From NCBI GenBank assembly GCA_900539625.1, contig UQCW01000012.1, positions 1 through 55,813 of the forward strand: a stretch of DNA of 55,813 nt. Direction: 5' to 3'. The notes below the pieces were generated by a model. That model had not been told where the DNA came from, did no database searches, and saw nothing but the letters and a program-made list of their open reading frames with translations. Within the stretch, counting starts at the first letter, position 1, and each line of letters starts with the position of its first letter. Position numbers and translations under genes: made by a program. The DNA is from an uncultured Prevotella sp. GTDB lineage: Bacteria > Bacteroidota > Bacteroidia > Bacteroidales > Bacteroidaceae. This document shows, piece after piece, positions 42,252 through 51,396 of this stretch.

Positions 42252-44975
42252 TTATTCCTCTACAGCAGCCTGCGCCGCAGCAAGACGTGCAATAGGCACG
42301 CGGAACGGTGAGCAGCTGACATAGTTAAGGCCTACCTTGTGGCAGAACTTGACAGAAGAAGGTTCACCTCCGTGCTCACCACAAATACCACACTTGAGGT
42401 CAGGACGAGCTGAGCGGCCCTTCGTTACAGCCATTTCAATGAGCTGGCCGACACCATTCTGGTCGAGCACCTGGAATGGGTCTACCTTCAAGATCTTCTT
42501 ATCGAGATATACTGGCAAGAAGCTGGCGATGTCGTCGCGAGAGTAACCGAAAGTCATCTGGGTGAGGTCGTTCGTACCGAAGCTGAAATATTCTGCACGA
42601 GAAGCAATCTTGTCAGCTGTCAGGGCTGCACGCGGAATTTCAATCATCGTACCCACCTTGAATGGAATTTCAATGCCTTCCTCTGCAAACAAAGCAGCAG
42701 CTTCATCGCGGATCACCTTCTCCTGAGCTTCAAACTCGTAGAGAATACCTGTCAGAGGCACCATGATTTCAGGATGCGGATTAAGGCCTTCACGCTTCAA
42801 GTCGATGCAAGCACCGAGAATGGCGCGGGTCTGCATCTGCGTGATGCATGGATAGGTGTTACCCAAACGGCAGCCACGGTGACCGAGCATCGGGTTGTGT
42901 TCGCAGAGACTTTCAACACGCTGGCGGATGTATTCAACGGTCACGTTCATGGCTTTGGCCATTTCTTCCTGTCCCTTCAAATCGTGTGGAACGAATTCGT
43001 GGAGAGGTGGATCAAGCAAACGTACGTTCACAGGATATCCGTCCATGGCGCGGAAGATGCCCTTGAAGTCTTCCTTCTGGTAAGGAAGCAATTTGGCGAG
43101 GGCTTTCTTGCGTCCTTCAACATCTTCTGCGAGAATCATTTCGCGCATGGCAACAATCTTTTCGCTGTCGAAGAACATGTGTTCCGTGCGGCAAAGACCG
43201 ATACCAACGGCACCAAACTTGCGAGCCACTTCTGCATCATGCGGAGTGTCGGCGTTTGTGCGCACCTGCAAGCGGGTGTACTTAGAGCAGAGGTCCATCA
43301 AGTCAGCAAAATCGCCTGAGAGCTCTGCAGCCTGAGTTTTGATGGCGCCCTTATATACGCGTCCGTTCGTACCATTCAATGAGATAAAATCGCCTTCGCG
43401 GAGCAATACGCCGTCGATTTCAACGGTTTTGGCTTTATAGTCAACATTGATGGCACCAGCACCGCTGACACAGCACTTACCCATACCGCGGGCAACCACT
43501 GCTGCGTGTGAGGTCATACCGCCACGTGCTGTCAAGATACCTTCAGCAACTGCCATACCTGCCAAGTCTTCAGGGCTTGTTTCGATTCTCACCAAAACAA
43601 CCTTATGGCCATCGCCTGCCCATTTAGCAGCGTCTTCTGCGAAGAAAACAATCTGTCCGCAAGCGGCACCCGGGCTGGCCGGCAAACCGCGTGTCAGTTC
43701 TTTGGCCTGAGCCAGTGCTTCCTTGCTGAACACAGGGTGCAACAATTCATCGAGCTTCTGTGGTTCGCAACGCTCGATGGCAGTCTTTTCGTCAATCATG
43801 CCCTGGTGCAAGAGGTCCATGGCAATTTTAACCATAGCGGCACCAGTTCGCTTACCGTTACGTGTTTGCAAGAACCAGAGTTTGCCTTCCTGGACTGTGA
43901 ACTCCATATCCTGCATGTCGTGGTAGTGTTCTTCAAGGCTTGTCTGAATTGCATCAAGCTGCTTGTAGATTTCAGGCATAGCCTCTTCCATTGAAGGATA
44001 TTTCTCTTTACGTTCAGCTTCGTCAATACCCTGGAGAGCAGCCCATCTGCGGCTACCTTCCAAAGTGATCTGCTGCGGTGTGCGAATACCAGCCACAACA
44101 TCTTCACCCTGTGCATTAACAAGCCATTCGCCGTTAAACAAGTCTTCACCAGTGGCAGCGTCACGACTGAAACAAACGCCAGTGGCAGAAGTGTTACCCA
44201 TGTTGCCAAACACCATTGCCATCACCGATACGGCCGTTCCCCACTCTGCAGGTATACCTTCCATCTTACGGTAGAGGATAGCGCGTTCGTTCATCCATGA
44301 GTCGAACACAGCGCAAATGGCACCCCAAAGCTGTTCCATCGGATCTGTCGGAAACTCCTTACCCGTGCCTTTGAGAATAGCCTCTTTGAAGAGCACAACG
44401 AGACGCTTGAGGTCTTCAACCTCCAATTCGTTGTCAAGCTTAACGCCCTTTTCTTTCTTGACCATTTCGATGATGGCCTCAAATGGGTCAACATCTTCTT
44501 TGTTGACAGGCTTCATGCCCAAAACAACGTCGCCATACATCTGAACGAAGCGGCGGTAAGCATCGTAAGCGAAGCGCGGATTGTTGGTTTTGCGGGCCAA
44601 ACCTTCAACGACCTCATCGTTCAAACCAAGGTTCAAAATCGTGTCCATCATGCCAGGCATTGATGCACGTGCACCTGAACGAACCGACAAAAGAAGCGGA
44701 TTTTCAACATCGCCAAATTTGGATGCCATCAATTCTTCAACGCCATGCAGCGCTTTTTCAACATCGGCACGCAACAATTCAACGACTTCCTGCTTGCCAA
44801 TTTCATAGTAATCATTACAAGTGTCGGTCGTGATTGTGAAACCCGGAGGCACGGGTACGCCGATGAGATTCATCTCCGCCAAATTTGCTCCTTTACCTCC
44901 TAATTCGTTACGCATATCGGCACGGCCTTCAGCCTTTCCTGCGCCAAACGTATAAACTCTTTTTTTGTGTTCCAT
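42252..44975 (-). CDS. ppdK: Pyruvate, phosphate dikinase
   Basis: Interconverts pyruvate and PEP with ATP, Pi, AMP and PPi in the cytoplasm. The protein has 907 aa, a standard full-length enzyme. Domains in order: nucleotide-binding (about 1-340, with ELGGKGANLAEM), phosphohistidine swivel domain with the catalytic His in GGMTSHAAVVARGMGK, and a PEP/pyruvate-binding TIM barrel with GTMIEIPRAA and the catalytic Cys in CGICGEHGGEPSS. It is transcribed from a strong promoter at 45023-45054 and ends in a terminator. It is a single-gene unit. Confidence 0.97.
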   Translation of the reverse strand: MEHKKRVYTFGAGKAEGRADMRNELGGKGANLAEMNLIGVPVPPGFTITTDTCNDYYEIGKQEVVELLRADVEKALHGVEELMASKFGDVENPLLLSVRSGARASMPGMMDTILNLGLNDEVVEGLARKTNNPRFAYDAYRRFVQMYGDVVLGMKPVNKEDVDPFEAIIEMVKKEKGVKLDNELEVEDLKRLVVLFKEAILKGTGKEFPTDPMEQLWGAICAVFDSWMNERAILYRKMEGIPAEWGTAVSVMAMVFGNMGNTSATGVCFSRDAATGEDLFNGEWLVNAQGEDVVAGIRTPQQITLEGSRRWAALQGIDEAERKEKYPSMEEAMPEIYKQLDAIQTSLEEHYHDMQDMEFTVQEGKLWFLQTRNGKRTGAAMVKIAMDLLHQGMIDEKTAIERCEPQKLDELLHPVFSKEALAQAKELTRGLPASPGAACGQIVFFAEDAAKWAGDGHKVVLVRIETSPEDLAGMAVAEGILTARGGMTSHAAVVARGMGKCCVSGAGAINVDYKAKTVEIDGVLLREGDFISLNGTNGRVYKGAIKTQAAELSGDFADLMDLCSKYTRLQVRTNADTPHDAEVARKFGAVGIGLCRTEHMFFDSEKIVAMREMILAEDVEGRKKALAKLLPYQKEDFKGIFRAMDGYPVNVRLLDPPLHEFVPHDLKGQEEMAKAMNVTVEYIRQRVESLCEHNPMLGHRGCRLGNTYPCITQMQTRAILGACIDLKREGLNPHPEIMVPLTGILYEFEAQEKVIRDEAAALFAEEGIEIPFKVGTMIEIPRAALTADKIASRAEYFSFGTNDLTQMTFGYSRDDIASFLPVYLDKKILKVDPFQVLDQNGVGQLIEMAVTKGRSARPDLKCGICGEHGGEPSSVKFCHKVGLNYVSCSPFRVPIARLAAAQAAVEE

Positions 44976-45022
44976 AGCGTATGGATAAATATATAAAGCG
45001 TAAATATATGTGAACTATTTCG

Positions 45023-45054
45023 CAAATTTAAAAAGTTATTTGAAATGTCCCAAA
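45023..45054 (-). promoter_or_regulatory. Promoter of ppdK
   Basis: On the minus strand TTTG (45054-45051), 20 bases, TAAATTTG (45030-45023): a full match to the Bacteroidetes consensus. The leader is about 45 bases. Confidence 0.8.
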
Positions 45055-45328
45055 TGTTTTCGCCTTTTTTTCTCTCACTTTTTTACCAGGCATTGCAAAA
45101 ACGCCAATTACACCTATTTTTATTAAGGAACAGACAGCAGGATTTTTTTTAGCGGCAAACAGAAAAAAATGCGCATACTGCGTTGCTGTATCCACGCCTT
45201 GCAACTTTCGAGGCATCATGCCACCGTCACGCTGGAATCACCCCGACATCCCCAAAGAGAGAAAACAAGAAATTCCGAGAAGGTCATTTTTTGGCGTTGC
45301 ACTTACAATGCAACCGAAAAAAAAATCG

Positions 45329-45336
45329 TATATTTG
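45329..45336 (+). promoter_or_regulatory. -7 element of map
   Basis: TATATTTG matches TAnnTTTG. A TTTG at -33 is not visible. A start of transcription near 45342 leaves only 5 bases before ATG 45348 but 17 before ATG 45360, which favours the latter as start codon. Confidence 0.5.
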
Positions 45337-45359
45337 CGCAATTAAAAATGGAAGAAGCA

Positions 45360-46217
45360 ATGTTCAAAAGAAAAATCAGAAATTGGCACATTCCACGTAA
45401 TGGTGAAATAACCGAATTTGACAAAAAGATTTTAGCTTTTCAAAATAAAGGCGAACTTGTCCCCACCAGGGAGCTCGTCAAAACGCCGGAGCAGATTGAA
45501 GGCATACGGCGTTCAGGGGTCGTCAACACTGGTGTGCTCGACCTCATACAAAAGGAAATCCACGTCGGCATGTCCACGCTGGAAATCGACCAGATGGTGT
45601 ATGACTACACCGTGGCCCACGGTGCCATCCCCGCTCCGCTCGGATATGAGGGATTCCCCAAAAGCGTGTGCACAAGCATCAATGAGGTGGTGTGCCACGG
45701 CATCCCCTCCGCAGATGAAATTCTGGAGGAGGGCGACATCATCAACGTCGATGTCTCAACCATCTTAGACGGATATTACAGCGACGCCTCGCGCATGTTC
45801 ACCATCGGAAAAACGTCGCCGGAGAAAGAAGCGCTCGTTAGAGTTGCCAAGGAATGTCTTGAAATCGGCGCTGCCGCCGCCAAGCCCTGGGGCTTTGTGG
45901 GCGACATCGGCAAAGCCATTGAGAAACATGCCCGCAAAAACGGATTCAGCGTCGTCAGAGACCTCTGCGGACACGGCGTGGGATTGGAATTCCACGAGGA
46001 TCCGGAGGTCGACCACTACAACACGCACCGCCACGGCATGCTGCTTGTGCCGGGCATGGTGTTCACCATCGAGCCTATGATTAACATGGGCGACTGGAAT
46101 GTCTTCATTGACGAAGAAGACGGATGGACGGTCGTGACGGAAGACGAACTTCCATCGGCACAATGGGAACACACATTCCTGATGACGGAAAACGGACTGG
46201 AAATCCTGAGCGAATAA
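45360..46217 (+). CDS. map: Methionine aminopeptidase, type I
   Basis: Removes N-terminal Met from nascent proteins. From ATG 45360 (MFKRKIRNWHIPRNG) the protein has 285 aa; ATG 45348 is an alternative adding four residues. Metal ligands are visible: Asp in INVDVSTILDG, Asp in YYSDASRMF, His in CGHGVGLEFHEDP, Glu in FTIEPMIN, and the final Glu near WEHTFLMTE. The N-terminal ~35-residue extension before VKTPEQIEGIRRS is typical of one of the two Map types in Bacteroidales. A palindromic repeat copy follows 12 bases after the stop. Confidence 0.95.
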   Translation: MFKRKIRNWHIPRNGEITEFDKKILAFQNKGELVPTRELVKTPEQIEGIRRSGVVNTGVLDLIQKEIHVGMSTLEIDQMVYDYTVAHGAIPAPLGYEGFPKSVCTSINEVVCHGIPSADEILEEGDIINVDVSTILDGYYSDASRMFTIGKTSPEKEALVRVAKECLEIGAAAAKPWGFVGDIGKAIEKHARKNGFSVVRDLCGHGVGLEFHEDPEVDHYNTHRHGMLLVPGMVFTIEPMINMGDWNVFIDEEDGWTVVTEDELPSAQWEHTFLMTENGLEILSE

Positions 46218-46229
46218 ACAAGCAGGGGC

Positions 46230-46329
46230 TAAGTAATGGTATAAAAATAACTTGACCAATTTTGTGAAGTAAAAAATTATATCTTATGTTCTGTCAAAAT
46301 TCCTCAACTTATTCTTTCACCATTACTAA
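46230..46329 (+). repeat. AGTAATGG palindromic repeat, full copy
   Basis: TAAGTAATGGTATAAAAATA at the left, a diverged centre (GTGAAGTAAAAAATTATATC), then AAAATTCCTCAACTTATTC and ACCATTACTAA at the right. It lies 12 bases after the map stop and 158 bases before tsaD. Confidence 0.87.
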
Positions 46330-46486
46330 ACAATTCTGACCATCTACCAAGTATCTATTTTATGGATGTTTCCAAGAAGAATTTTCCGAAAAAACTGACT
46401 AGGAATTGCTGATTGGGAAAATCCAACTGACGCAAGGCATCGCACCAGAAATCCGCCCCACTCCACTGAATAATCAAGCAACAATC

Positions 46487-47515
46487 ATGTCTGACCATCC
46501 AATAACCATATTAGCCATAGAGTCCAGCTGCGACGACACCTCTGCCGCTGTCATGCAAGACGGCGTGTTGCTCAGCAACGTGACGGCCAGCCAGGCCGTC
46601 CATGAGGCCTACGGAGGCGTTGTGCCCGAACTGGCCTCGCGTGCCCACCAACAAAACATCGTGCCGGTCGTTGACCAGGCGCTCAAAAAGGCCAATGTCA
46701 AGAAGAGCGATCTCTCGGCCATCGCCGTGACGCTCGGCCCCGGACTGATGGGCTCTCTCCTCGTCGGCGTGTCGTTTGCCAAAGGCATGGCCATGGCGCT
46801 GGGCATTCCCCTGATAGAGGCCAACCACCTGCAGGGACACATCCTCGCGCATTTCATACACGAGAAAGACGAGCAGTTTACACCCCCGCCCTACCCTTAT
46901 CTCTGCCTGCTGGTCAGCGGAGGAAATTCGCAGATTGTCAAAGTCTCTGCCTACAACAAGATGGAGATTCTCGGACAAACCATTGACGACGCCGCAGGCG
47001 AAGCCATTGACAAGTGCTCGAAAATCATGGGTATGGGATACCCCGGAGGGCCCATCATCGACAAGCTGGCAAGACAGGGAGACCCCAAGCGCTTCCAGTT
47101 TAGCAAACCGAACGTCGACGGGCTTGACTATAGTTTCAGCGGCCTGAAAACGTCTTTCCTCTATTTTCTCAAGAAGGAAATCAAAAACAATCCCAACTTC
47201 ATCGAAGAAAATAAGGCCGACCTCGCAGCGTCGCTCGAAAAGACCGTCATTGACATCCTCATGAAGAAACTCGAAAAGGCGGTCAAGCAAACGGGCATCA
47301 ACCACGTCGCCCTCTCGGGAGGCGTATCGGCCAACACGGGGCTGCGAAACGCTTTCAAAGCGAAGGAGGCCGCAGGAAAATGGCACATATACATTCCGAA
47401 GTTCGGATACACGACCGACAACGCTGCCATGATTGCCATCACGGGCCACTACAAATTCCTGCACCAAGAGTTCTGCCCCATCAGCAAACCGGCCTACACA
47501 CGAACCATCATTTAA
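46487..47515 (+). CDS. tsaD: tRNA N6-adenosine threonylcarbamoyltransferase
   Basis: TsaD transfers the threonylcarbamoyl group to A37 of ANN-decoding tRNAs with TsaB/TsaE. I start at ATG 46487 (MSDHPITILAIESSCDD, 342 aa, family length); the 27 in-frame codons upstream do not fit the family. Metal-binding His residues are in SRAHQQNIVP and NHLQGHILAH; the nucleotide site includes LLVSGGNSQIV and ALSGGVSANTGLR. A palindromic repeat lies between it and map. A long open frame on the opposite strand is a shadow. Confidence 0.96.
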   Translation: MSDHPITILAIESSCDDTSAAVMQDGVLLSNVTASQAVHEAYGGVVPELASRAHQQNIVPVVDQALKKANVKKSDLSAIAVTLGPGLMGSLLVGVSFAKGMAMALGIPLIEANHLQGHILAHFIHEKDEQFTPPPYPYLCLLVSGGNSQIVKVSAYNKMEILGQTIDDAAGEAIDKCSKIMGMGYPGGPIIDKLARQGDPKRFQFSKPNVDGLDYSFSGLKTSFLYFLKKEIKNNPNFIEENKADLAASLEKTVIDILMKKLEKAVKQTGINHVALSGGVSANTGLRNAFKAKEAAGKWHIYIPKFGYTTDNAAMIAITGHYKFLHQEFCPISKPAYTRTII

Positions 47516-47632
47516 AACAAGGCTATTCTGGATTTCTCCAACAGATACCCAAAACATAACCAGCCGAAACTCCGTCCTTCCCAACTGGCAAACGCCACAA
47601 ACGGACGACAGCAGGCTTAATAAAACAAAAAA

Positions 47633-48151
47633 ATGGAATTAGATCTCAAACTCGTCAGCAAAGACATCAACGAAATTTTATGGCGCAACCATAAAACGCT
47701 CTCCACAGCTGAAAGCTGCACCGCAGGCCGAATCGCCAGCGTCATCACTGCCGTGCCAGGAAGTTCAAACTATTACAGAGGCGGACTCGTTTGCTACGCC
47801 GACGATGTCAAAGTGAACCTTCTCAAAGTCAGCAGCACAACGATTGAGGAACAAACTGCCGTTTGCGAAGACGTGGTGCGCCAAATGGTCATCGGCGCCA
47901 ATGAACTCTTCCACACCGACTATTCCGTTGCCATCAGTGGTTTTGCAGGACCTGGCGGACCCGACGGCGGAAAGAGCGGCGTCATTGTCGGCACCATCTG
48001 GATTGCCGTTGGAAACAGCGACAAAATCGAAACGATGATGATCGAGGAAGACAACGGACGCGACAAGAACTTGACTTCTGCCACCAAAGCGGCCATGCAC
48101 ATGCTTTTGGAATATCTGAAGGCCAACTGCGAAGACTGCGCCGCTGAATAA
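47633..48151 (+). CDS. CinA C-terminal family / nicotinamide-nucleotide amidohydrolase-like
   Basis: A 172-aa cytosolic protein matching only the PncC (CinA C-terminal) domain; the MoaB-like N-terminal half of full CinA is absent. Typical text: TLSTAESCTAGRIASVITAVPGSS near residue 22 and AISGFAGPGGPDGGKSG near 98. The family deamidates NMN to NaMN in pyridine nucleotide recycling. It follows tsaD by 117 bases, and a hairpin terminator lies at 48209-48242. Confidence 0.9.
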   Translation: MELDLKLVSKDINEILWRNHKTLSTAESCTAGRIASVITAVPGSSNYYRGGLVCYADDVKVNLLKVSSTTIEEQTAVCEDVVRQMVIGANELFHTDYSVAISGFAGPGGPDGGKSGVIVGTIWIAVGNSDKIETMMIEEDNGRDKNLTSATKAAMHMLLEYLKANCEDCAAE

Positions 48152-48208
48152 CAGAACAGGTTCTCAGGATTCTGATTGCCTGCTCATACACAACTCATAA
48201 TTGTAATG

Positions 48209-48242
48209 GAAAGGGGAGCGCCTGCCAAGGTGTTCCCTTTTC
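48209..48242 (+). terminator. Terminator after the CinA-family gene
   Basis: AAAGGGGAGCGCCT pairs imperfectly with AAGGTGTTCCCTTT around a 3-base loop. It lies 58 bases past the stop. Confidence 0.55.
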
Positions 48243-48840
48243 TGATATACAGGCGTTCGAAATCAGTTTATTTAGCAGATGCTCGATGAATAGGCGTGGT
48301 TTAGTAATGGCAAAAAAACGTTTTACGAAGAGCGCACTTTGGAACGACCAAACTACTGACCATCCACAGCAGAAGCGCACCAGTTTTCCTTTCAAACGCT
48401 CGGGGCGAACCGACGTTTGGCCCCTGCCAGCAGAAAGGCTTCAACAAGCCGCATTCAAGCCTCTGCGCGAAAAAAGTCCTTATCCCAGGTCCACGGGACA
48501 GGCGTTCAAGCCTTTGTTTCATGATGCTTCAGAAAATTGCCGGAGGAGGAGACTTCGTGAAGAAGCAGATTTTGCGGGGGGATCAGAAATCTTTCAAAGC
48601 TTCTTCGTGATGAATCGCATCGTGAGGCTGTGGCATTTTTTCAGAAGATTCTTTTGTTTTCAAGTTGTTTTGAGGCGGTCAATTCTAATCCCCCGCCGCC
48701 TGGGGGAGCATGCGTTGCAAAGTTAACACCTGGACAGCATAAAAACCAAATTTCGACCGTGTTAAAAAGAGTATTTATCCGTTAAAAACATCACAATTAT
48801 CTATTTATCAATAGGTTACATTTGCGAAAATCGGGGAATA
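48243..48840. other. Intergenic stretch without a convincing gene
   Basis: About 600 bases. It holds an AGTAATGG repeat end remnant (48301-48318) and two direct repeats of GCGTTCAAGCCTTTG type near 48451 and 48501. Overlapping ORFs on both strands (146 and 73 codons) lack recognisable domains and look like chance frames. Confidence 0.5.
48301..48318. repeat. End remnant of the AGTAATGG palindromic repeat
   Basis: TTAGTAATGGCAAAAAAA matches the terminal 18 bases of the family; the rest is missing. Confidence 0.45.
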
Positions 48841-49043
48841 ATCTTCATTTTGAGGTGGTCACAAAGGTCACATTTTGGGTGTCACATTTCGCATGACTAA
48901 TTTCCGCTGTTTACGCCCATAATCTGTTTAAAACGGGATTTTCAGGCAAAAATGTCACATGAGTTTCAGAGCGATTGACACTCTAAATGTGACATTTTTA
49001 CGCCGTTAAAAATTTGTATTTCAACGTGTTAAATAACTTTTCT

Positions 49044-49202
49044 CAAATGTCACATTTGTCACATGTCACATTTCCTATACCTCAAGAAAAAAAATTACAT
49101 ACTATATATATAATATATTGAATATTAATAACTTATGTTCTTTTTATTTTTTCGTGAAATTGAAATCTTAGGAAATGTGACATGTGACAAATGTGACATT
49201 TG
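49044..49202. repeat. 34-bp inverted repeat around an AT-rich core
   Basis: Arms 49044-49077 and 49169-49202 are perfect reverse complements, each with three GTCACA motifs. The 91-base spacer is very AT-rich with ACTATATATATAATATATTG. The shape resembles an origin-like or protein-binding region, or a promoter region flanked by operator arrays. A 55-codon ORF starts 25 bases downstream. Confidence 0.9.
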
Positions 49203-49226
49203 CGAGTGAAACTAAGTTAATTTCAA

Positions 49227-49394
49227 ATGAGTCTATTTCACGCCTCCTTTCACAGAGAAATAGACCAAATAAAGAAACTAAATTCTTTCGATGATTGTCC
49301 TTTTCTCCTGGAATTTCAAAAAAGGGAATCTATGCCCTCTTTCAATTACATAAGTGCAAGATTAAACGATGGCAGTTCAAAACTATCACATTAA
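49227..49394 (+). CDS. Possible 55-aa ORF beside the inverted repeat
   Basis: An ATG at 49227 opens 55 codons (MSLFHASFHREIDQIKKLNS ... SARLNDGSSKLSH) ending in TAA at 49394. The composition is protein-like, but I recognise no family. It could be the 5' remnant of a larger decayed gene: further AT-rich open text follows (about 49400-49580) but is broken by stops. Position directly after the GTCACA inverted repeat suggests the arrays belong to its control region. This is weak support. Confidence 0.3.
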   Translation: MSLFHASFHREIDQIKKLNSFDDCPFLLEFQKRESMPSFNYISARLNDGSSKLSH

Positions 49395-50229
49395 TATAGA
49401 TAGCTAAGATTCAACTATATATACAATTATACAGCAATAAATCAAGACCATCAACCCTTATAAGCCCCTTAACATCATTGAACTTTTATGAAGCAATGCC
49501 AACGGCAATTTATGCAGATTTTCTATTATTCATTTGTATGAGAGAAGGAATCTTCAGTAGATATTTACCGCTTCAATAAAATAGAATTTACGAAATAAAG
49601 ACTAATTTCTAATATACAATTTCCTGAAAAGTTCGACGATATAATTATCATTATTTTGCTAATTCTTTTTCCAATCTAAATAAAGACTAAAAATAGAGTG
49701 ACTAAAAACGACTGACAACTTGTCTGCGATTTTTGCACTTTTCGCGGTCACATGGAAAATCACGCTAAAAACGGCCCCAAATAAAGGGTCAAAAAATGGG
49801 ACGCAAAACCATTTCTCAGAATCATCCATGACATTATTTCGATATTTCGTTTGCATTTCCCCCAAAAGCAGGAATGAACGGTCTGCTGCAGAATCTGGCA
49901 TCAACACCAAATCGCCCATCTGCACGCTGCAAAACGATACTCTGTCCGTCAAGCCTACCTAAATGAAGGAACGCGGAGGACTGAAAAATTACGCAGGAAA
50001 AGCATTGTTTAAAGGGAGTTCAAAAAAGAACTGACACACAGACCTGCTTGCCGTCAAGGACAAGCCGCTTTCTACCACGAAAATTCCGAAACGCTCAGAA
50101 TTAACATCTATTTTGATGTGACATGTGACCGTTACCAAATTGACTCACAACACTTTAATAGTCACATGTCACAAGTCACATTCCCTTTATCATCAAAATC
50201 TCACCGCCAAAGAGAACAAGGCAACAGCA
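49395..50229. other. AT-rich stretch, possibly decayed
   Basis: No convincing gene. A frame of about 60 codons around 49400-49580 (text such as LNFYEAMPTAIYADFLLF) and overlapping frames at 49659-49962 on both strands may be remnants. It contains GTCACA motifs at 49747 and 50117-50180. Confidence 0.45.
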
Positions 50230-50255
50230 CGAGAGGGGGTATCCGCCCCCTCTCG
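50230..50255. terminator. GC-rich hairpin terminator
   Basis: CGAGAGGGGG, loop TATCCG, CCCCCTCTCG, followed on the plus strand by CAGCCATTTTTC. It lies 97 bases beyond the end of the frameshifted outer-membrane gene and could stop transcription from that operon or from the left. Confidence 0.65.
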
Positions 50256-50351
50256 CAGCCATTTTTCGTTATGATATGACACACACCACTGGTCGTTTAA
50301 CCGCCCCCAGAAAAGAAACAGGCGGATTGAGCCAACAGCATTTCCTGCCTA

Positions 50352-51232
50352 TCAGAGTCCAATGGTGATACCCGTTGTAAACGTCTGGAACTTCGGTCCG
50401 TAGGTCGTGTTGAACACATTGACGGGATTGTATTTGAAATAGCATCCCAAGTTTTTCCAATACAACGCCAGGCGGAAATCAACGGTGGTTGTGTTGTGAT
50501 GAATCTTCTTGTTGAAATCCTTTTGGCGATCCCCGTCAAGCTTATAGCGCGTTTTGATGCTCGCATAGGTGTTCAGGTTCGGAATGACGGCAATGTCAGC
50601 GTAGCCCGTCTTCCCTAAGGCATAGGAGAAACTCAACGGGAAAGACAAATGAAACAGCTTGACGCGGGAGAAGTCAATTTCAGCATTCTCAGGATAGTTC
50701 TCAAGGCTGATTTTGTTGCCCGTCTTGCAGAAGCGCACGTCGTCTTTCAGGCGGAAGTTTCTCCAACCAAAACCGAAGCCCAAGTTCAAGGCGCTCTTCT
50801 TCCCCTCTATGCCAATCAGACTGCAGAGATTCAGATAGATTTCCCAGGAACTCCCCATGTTGACGTTCAAACGACTGTCGGCATTGACGGCCGAAGAGAG
50901 TCCAAATCAATATAAGTGGTGTTGACATCCAAGTGTCTTGACTTATTAGGTTGCCATTTTTTACTTCCAGGCATGGAGAAAAATGAAAAATCCCAGTCCG
51001 AACTCTCGTTTATAACAGTGGTGGCACGCTCACTCAGGGGGTGTCTGAAGTTGAAACGATAGGAAGGATTGTCTTTCTGTCCGTTGATGTTGACCTCCAA
51101 AAGACTATCGCTGGTCACGACACTCACCTGCTTGGCGTCGCACACATTCACAATCGTGTCGGTCTGTTCGAAAGCACAGGCACCAGAGACGCTGGCAGCC
51201 ATCAGTGCAAAAGTCAATAATATTCTTCTCAT
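50352..51232 (-). pseudogene. Outer-membrane beta-barrel-like protein, frameshifted
   Basis: Two adjoining minus-strand frames make one protein. The first (51232-50867) has a signal peptide (MRRILLTFALMAASVSGACA) and ends at a stop after IDLDSL; the second (from about 50900 to 50352) continues in another frame with strand-rich text (LGFGFGWRNFRLKD, SFPLSFSYALGK, VDFRLALYWKNLG) and ends in ITIGL, a typical outer-membrane barrel C-terminus. Adding one base near 50893-50900, a GA-dinucleotide run, restores a continuous frame of about 293 residues. It may be a genuine mutation, phase variation or an assembly error. It is the last gene of the ECF sigma operon. Confidence 0.75.
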
Positions 51233-51396
51233 GATCTTATATATTTTTTGTTTGTTTATTTTCTTTTCGTGTTAGACATTCATGTAATAACGAAGGGTAA
51301 GCCGCGCCAAACAAAGATGCCAATGCCCACTGGCGGTGGAGGCGTTTTCCGACAGAGAGAAAAAGGACACCCCTACTAGCATTGCTGGTTTCTACG

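Larger units (their letters stand above)
44976..45359. other. Divergent region between ppdK and map
   Basis: These 384 bases hold the ppdK promoter (45023-45054, minus) and the map -7 element (45329-45336, plus). The open frame upstream of map crosses this region but its text looks non-coding, and I see no gene or further structure. Confidence 0.6.
48858..50180. repeat. Array of GTCACA/TGTGAC motifs
   Basis: Seventeen copies of GTCACA or its complement are present: 48858, 48867, 48881, 48954, 48988, 49049, 49058, 49065, three within 49175-49199, 49747, 50117, 50124, 50161, 50168 and 50175. Many are in runs with 7- or 9-base spacing (GTCACAT GTCACAA GTCACAT at 50161-50181), and pairs are arranged as inverted repeats (48948-48960 with 48987-48999; 50118-50129 with 50161-50172). 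In random sequence fewer than one would be expected. The tract has no convincing large gene. Confidence 0.88.

Noticed and set aside
46511..47584. 357-codon open frame on the minus strand
   Set aside because: It lies fully antisense to tsaD, which has clear family motifs; the minus-strand translation has no recognisable domain and reflects codon use of tsaD.
48286..48726. 146-codon plus-strand frame with an overlapping 73-codon minus-strand frame
   Set aside because: Both have erratic composition, start inside a repeat remnant, and contain short direct repeats; no domain, promoter or RBS supports them.
49659..49962. Overlapping frames of 97 and 80 codons on opposite strands
   Set aside because: They cannot both be genes and neither has a domain. 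The region may be a dispersed conserved sequence, but I cannot show coding.
48858..50180. Chromosomal replication origin (oriC)
   Set aside because: I find no DnaA-box cluster (TTATCCACA type) and no dnaA or other origin-linked gene; iteron-like use by another protein remains possible.
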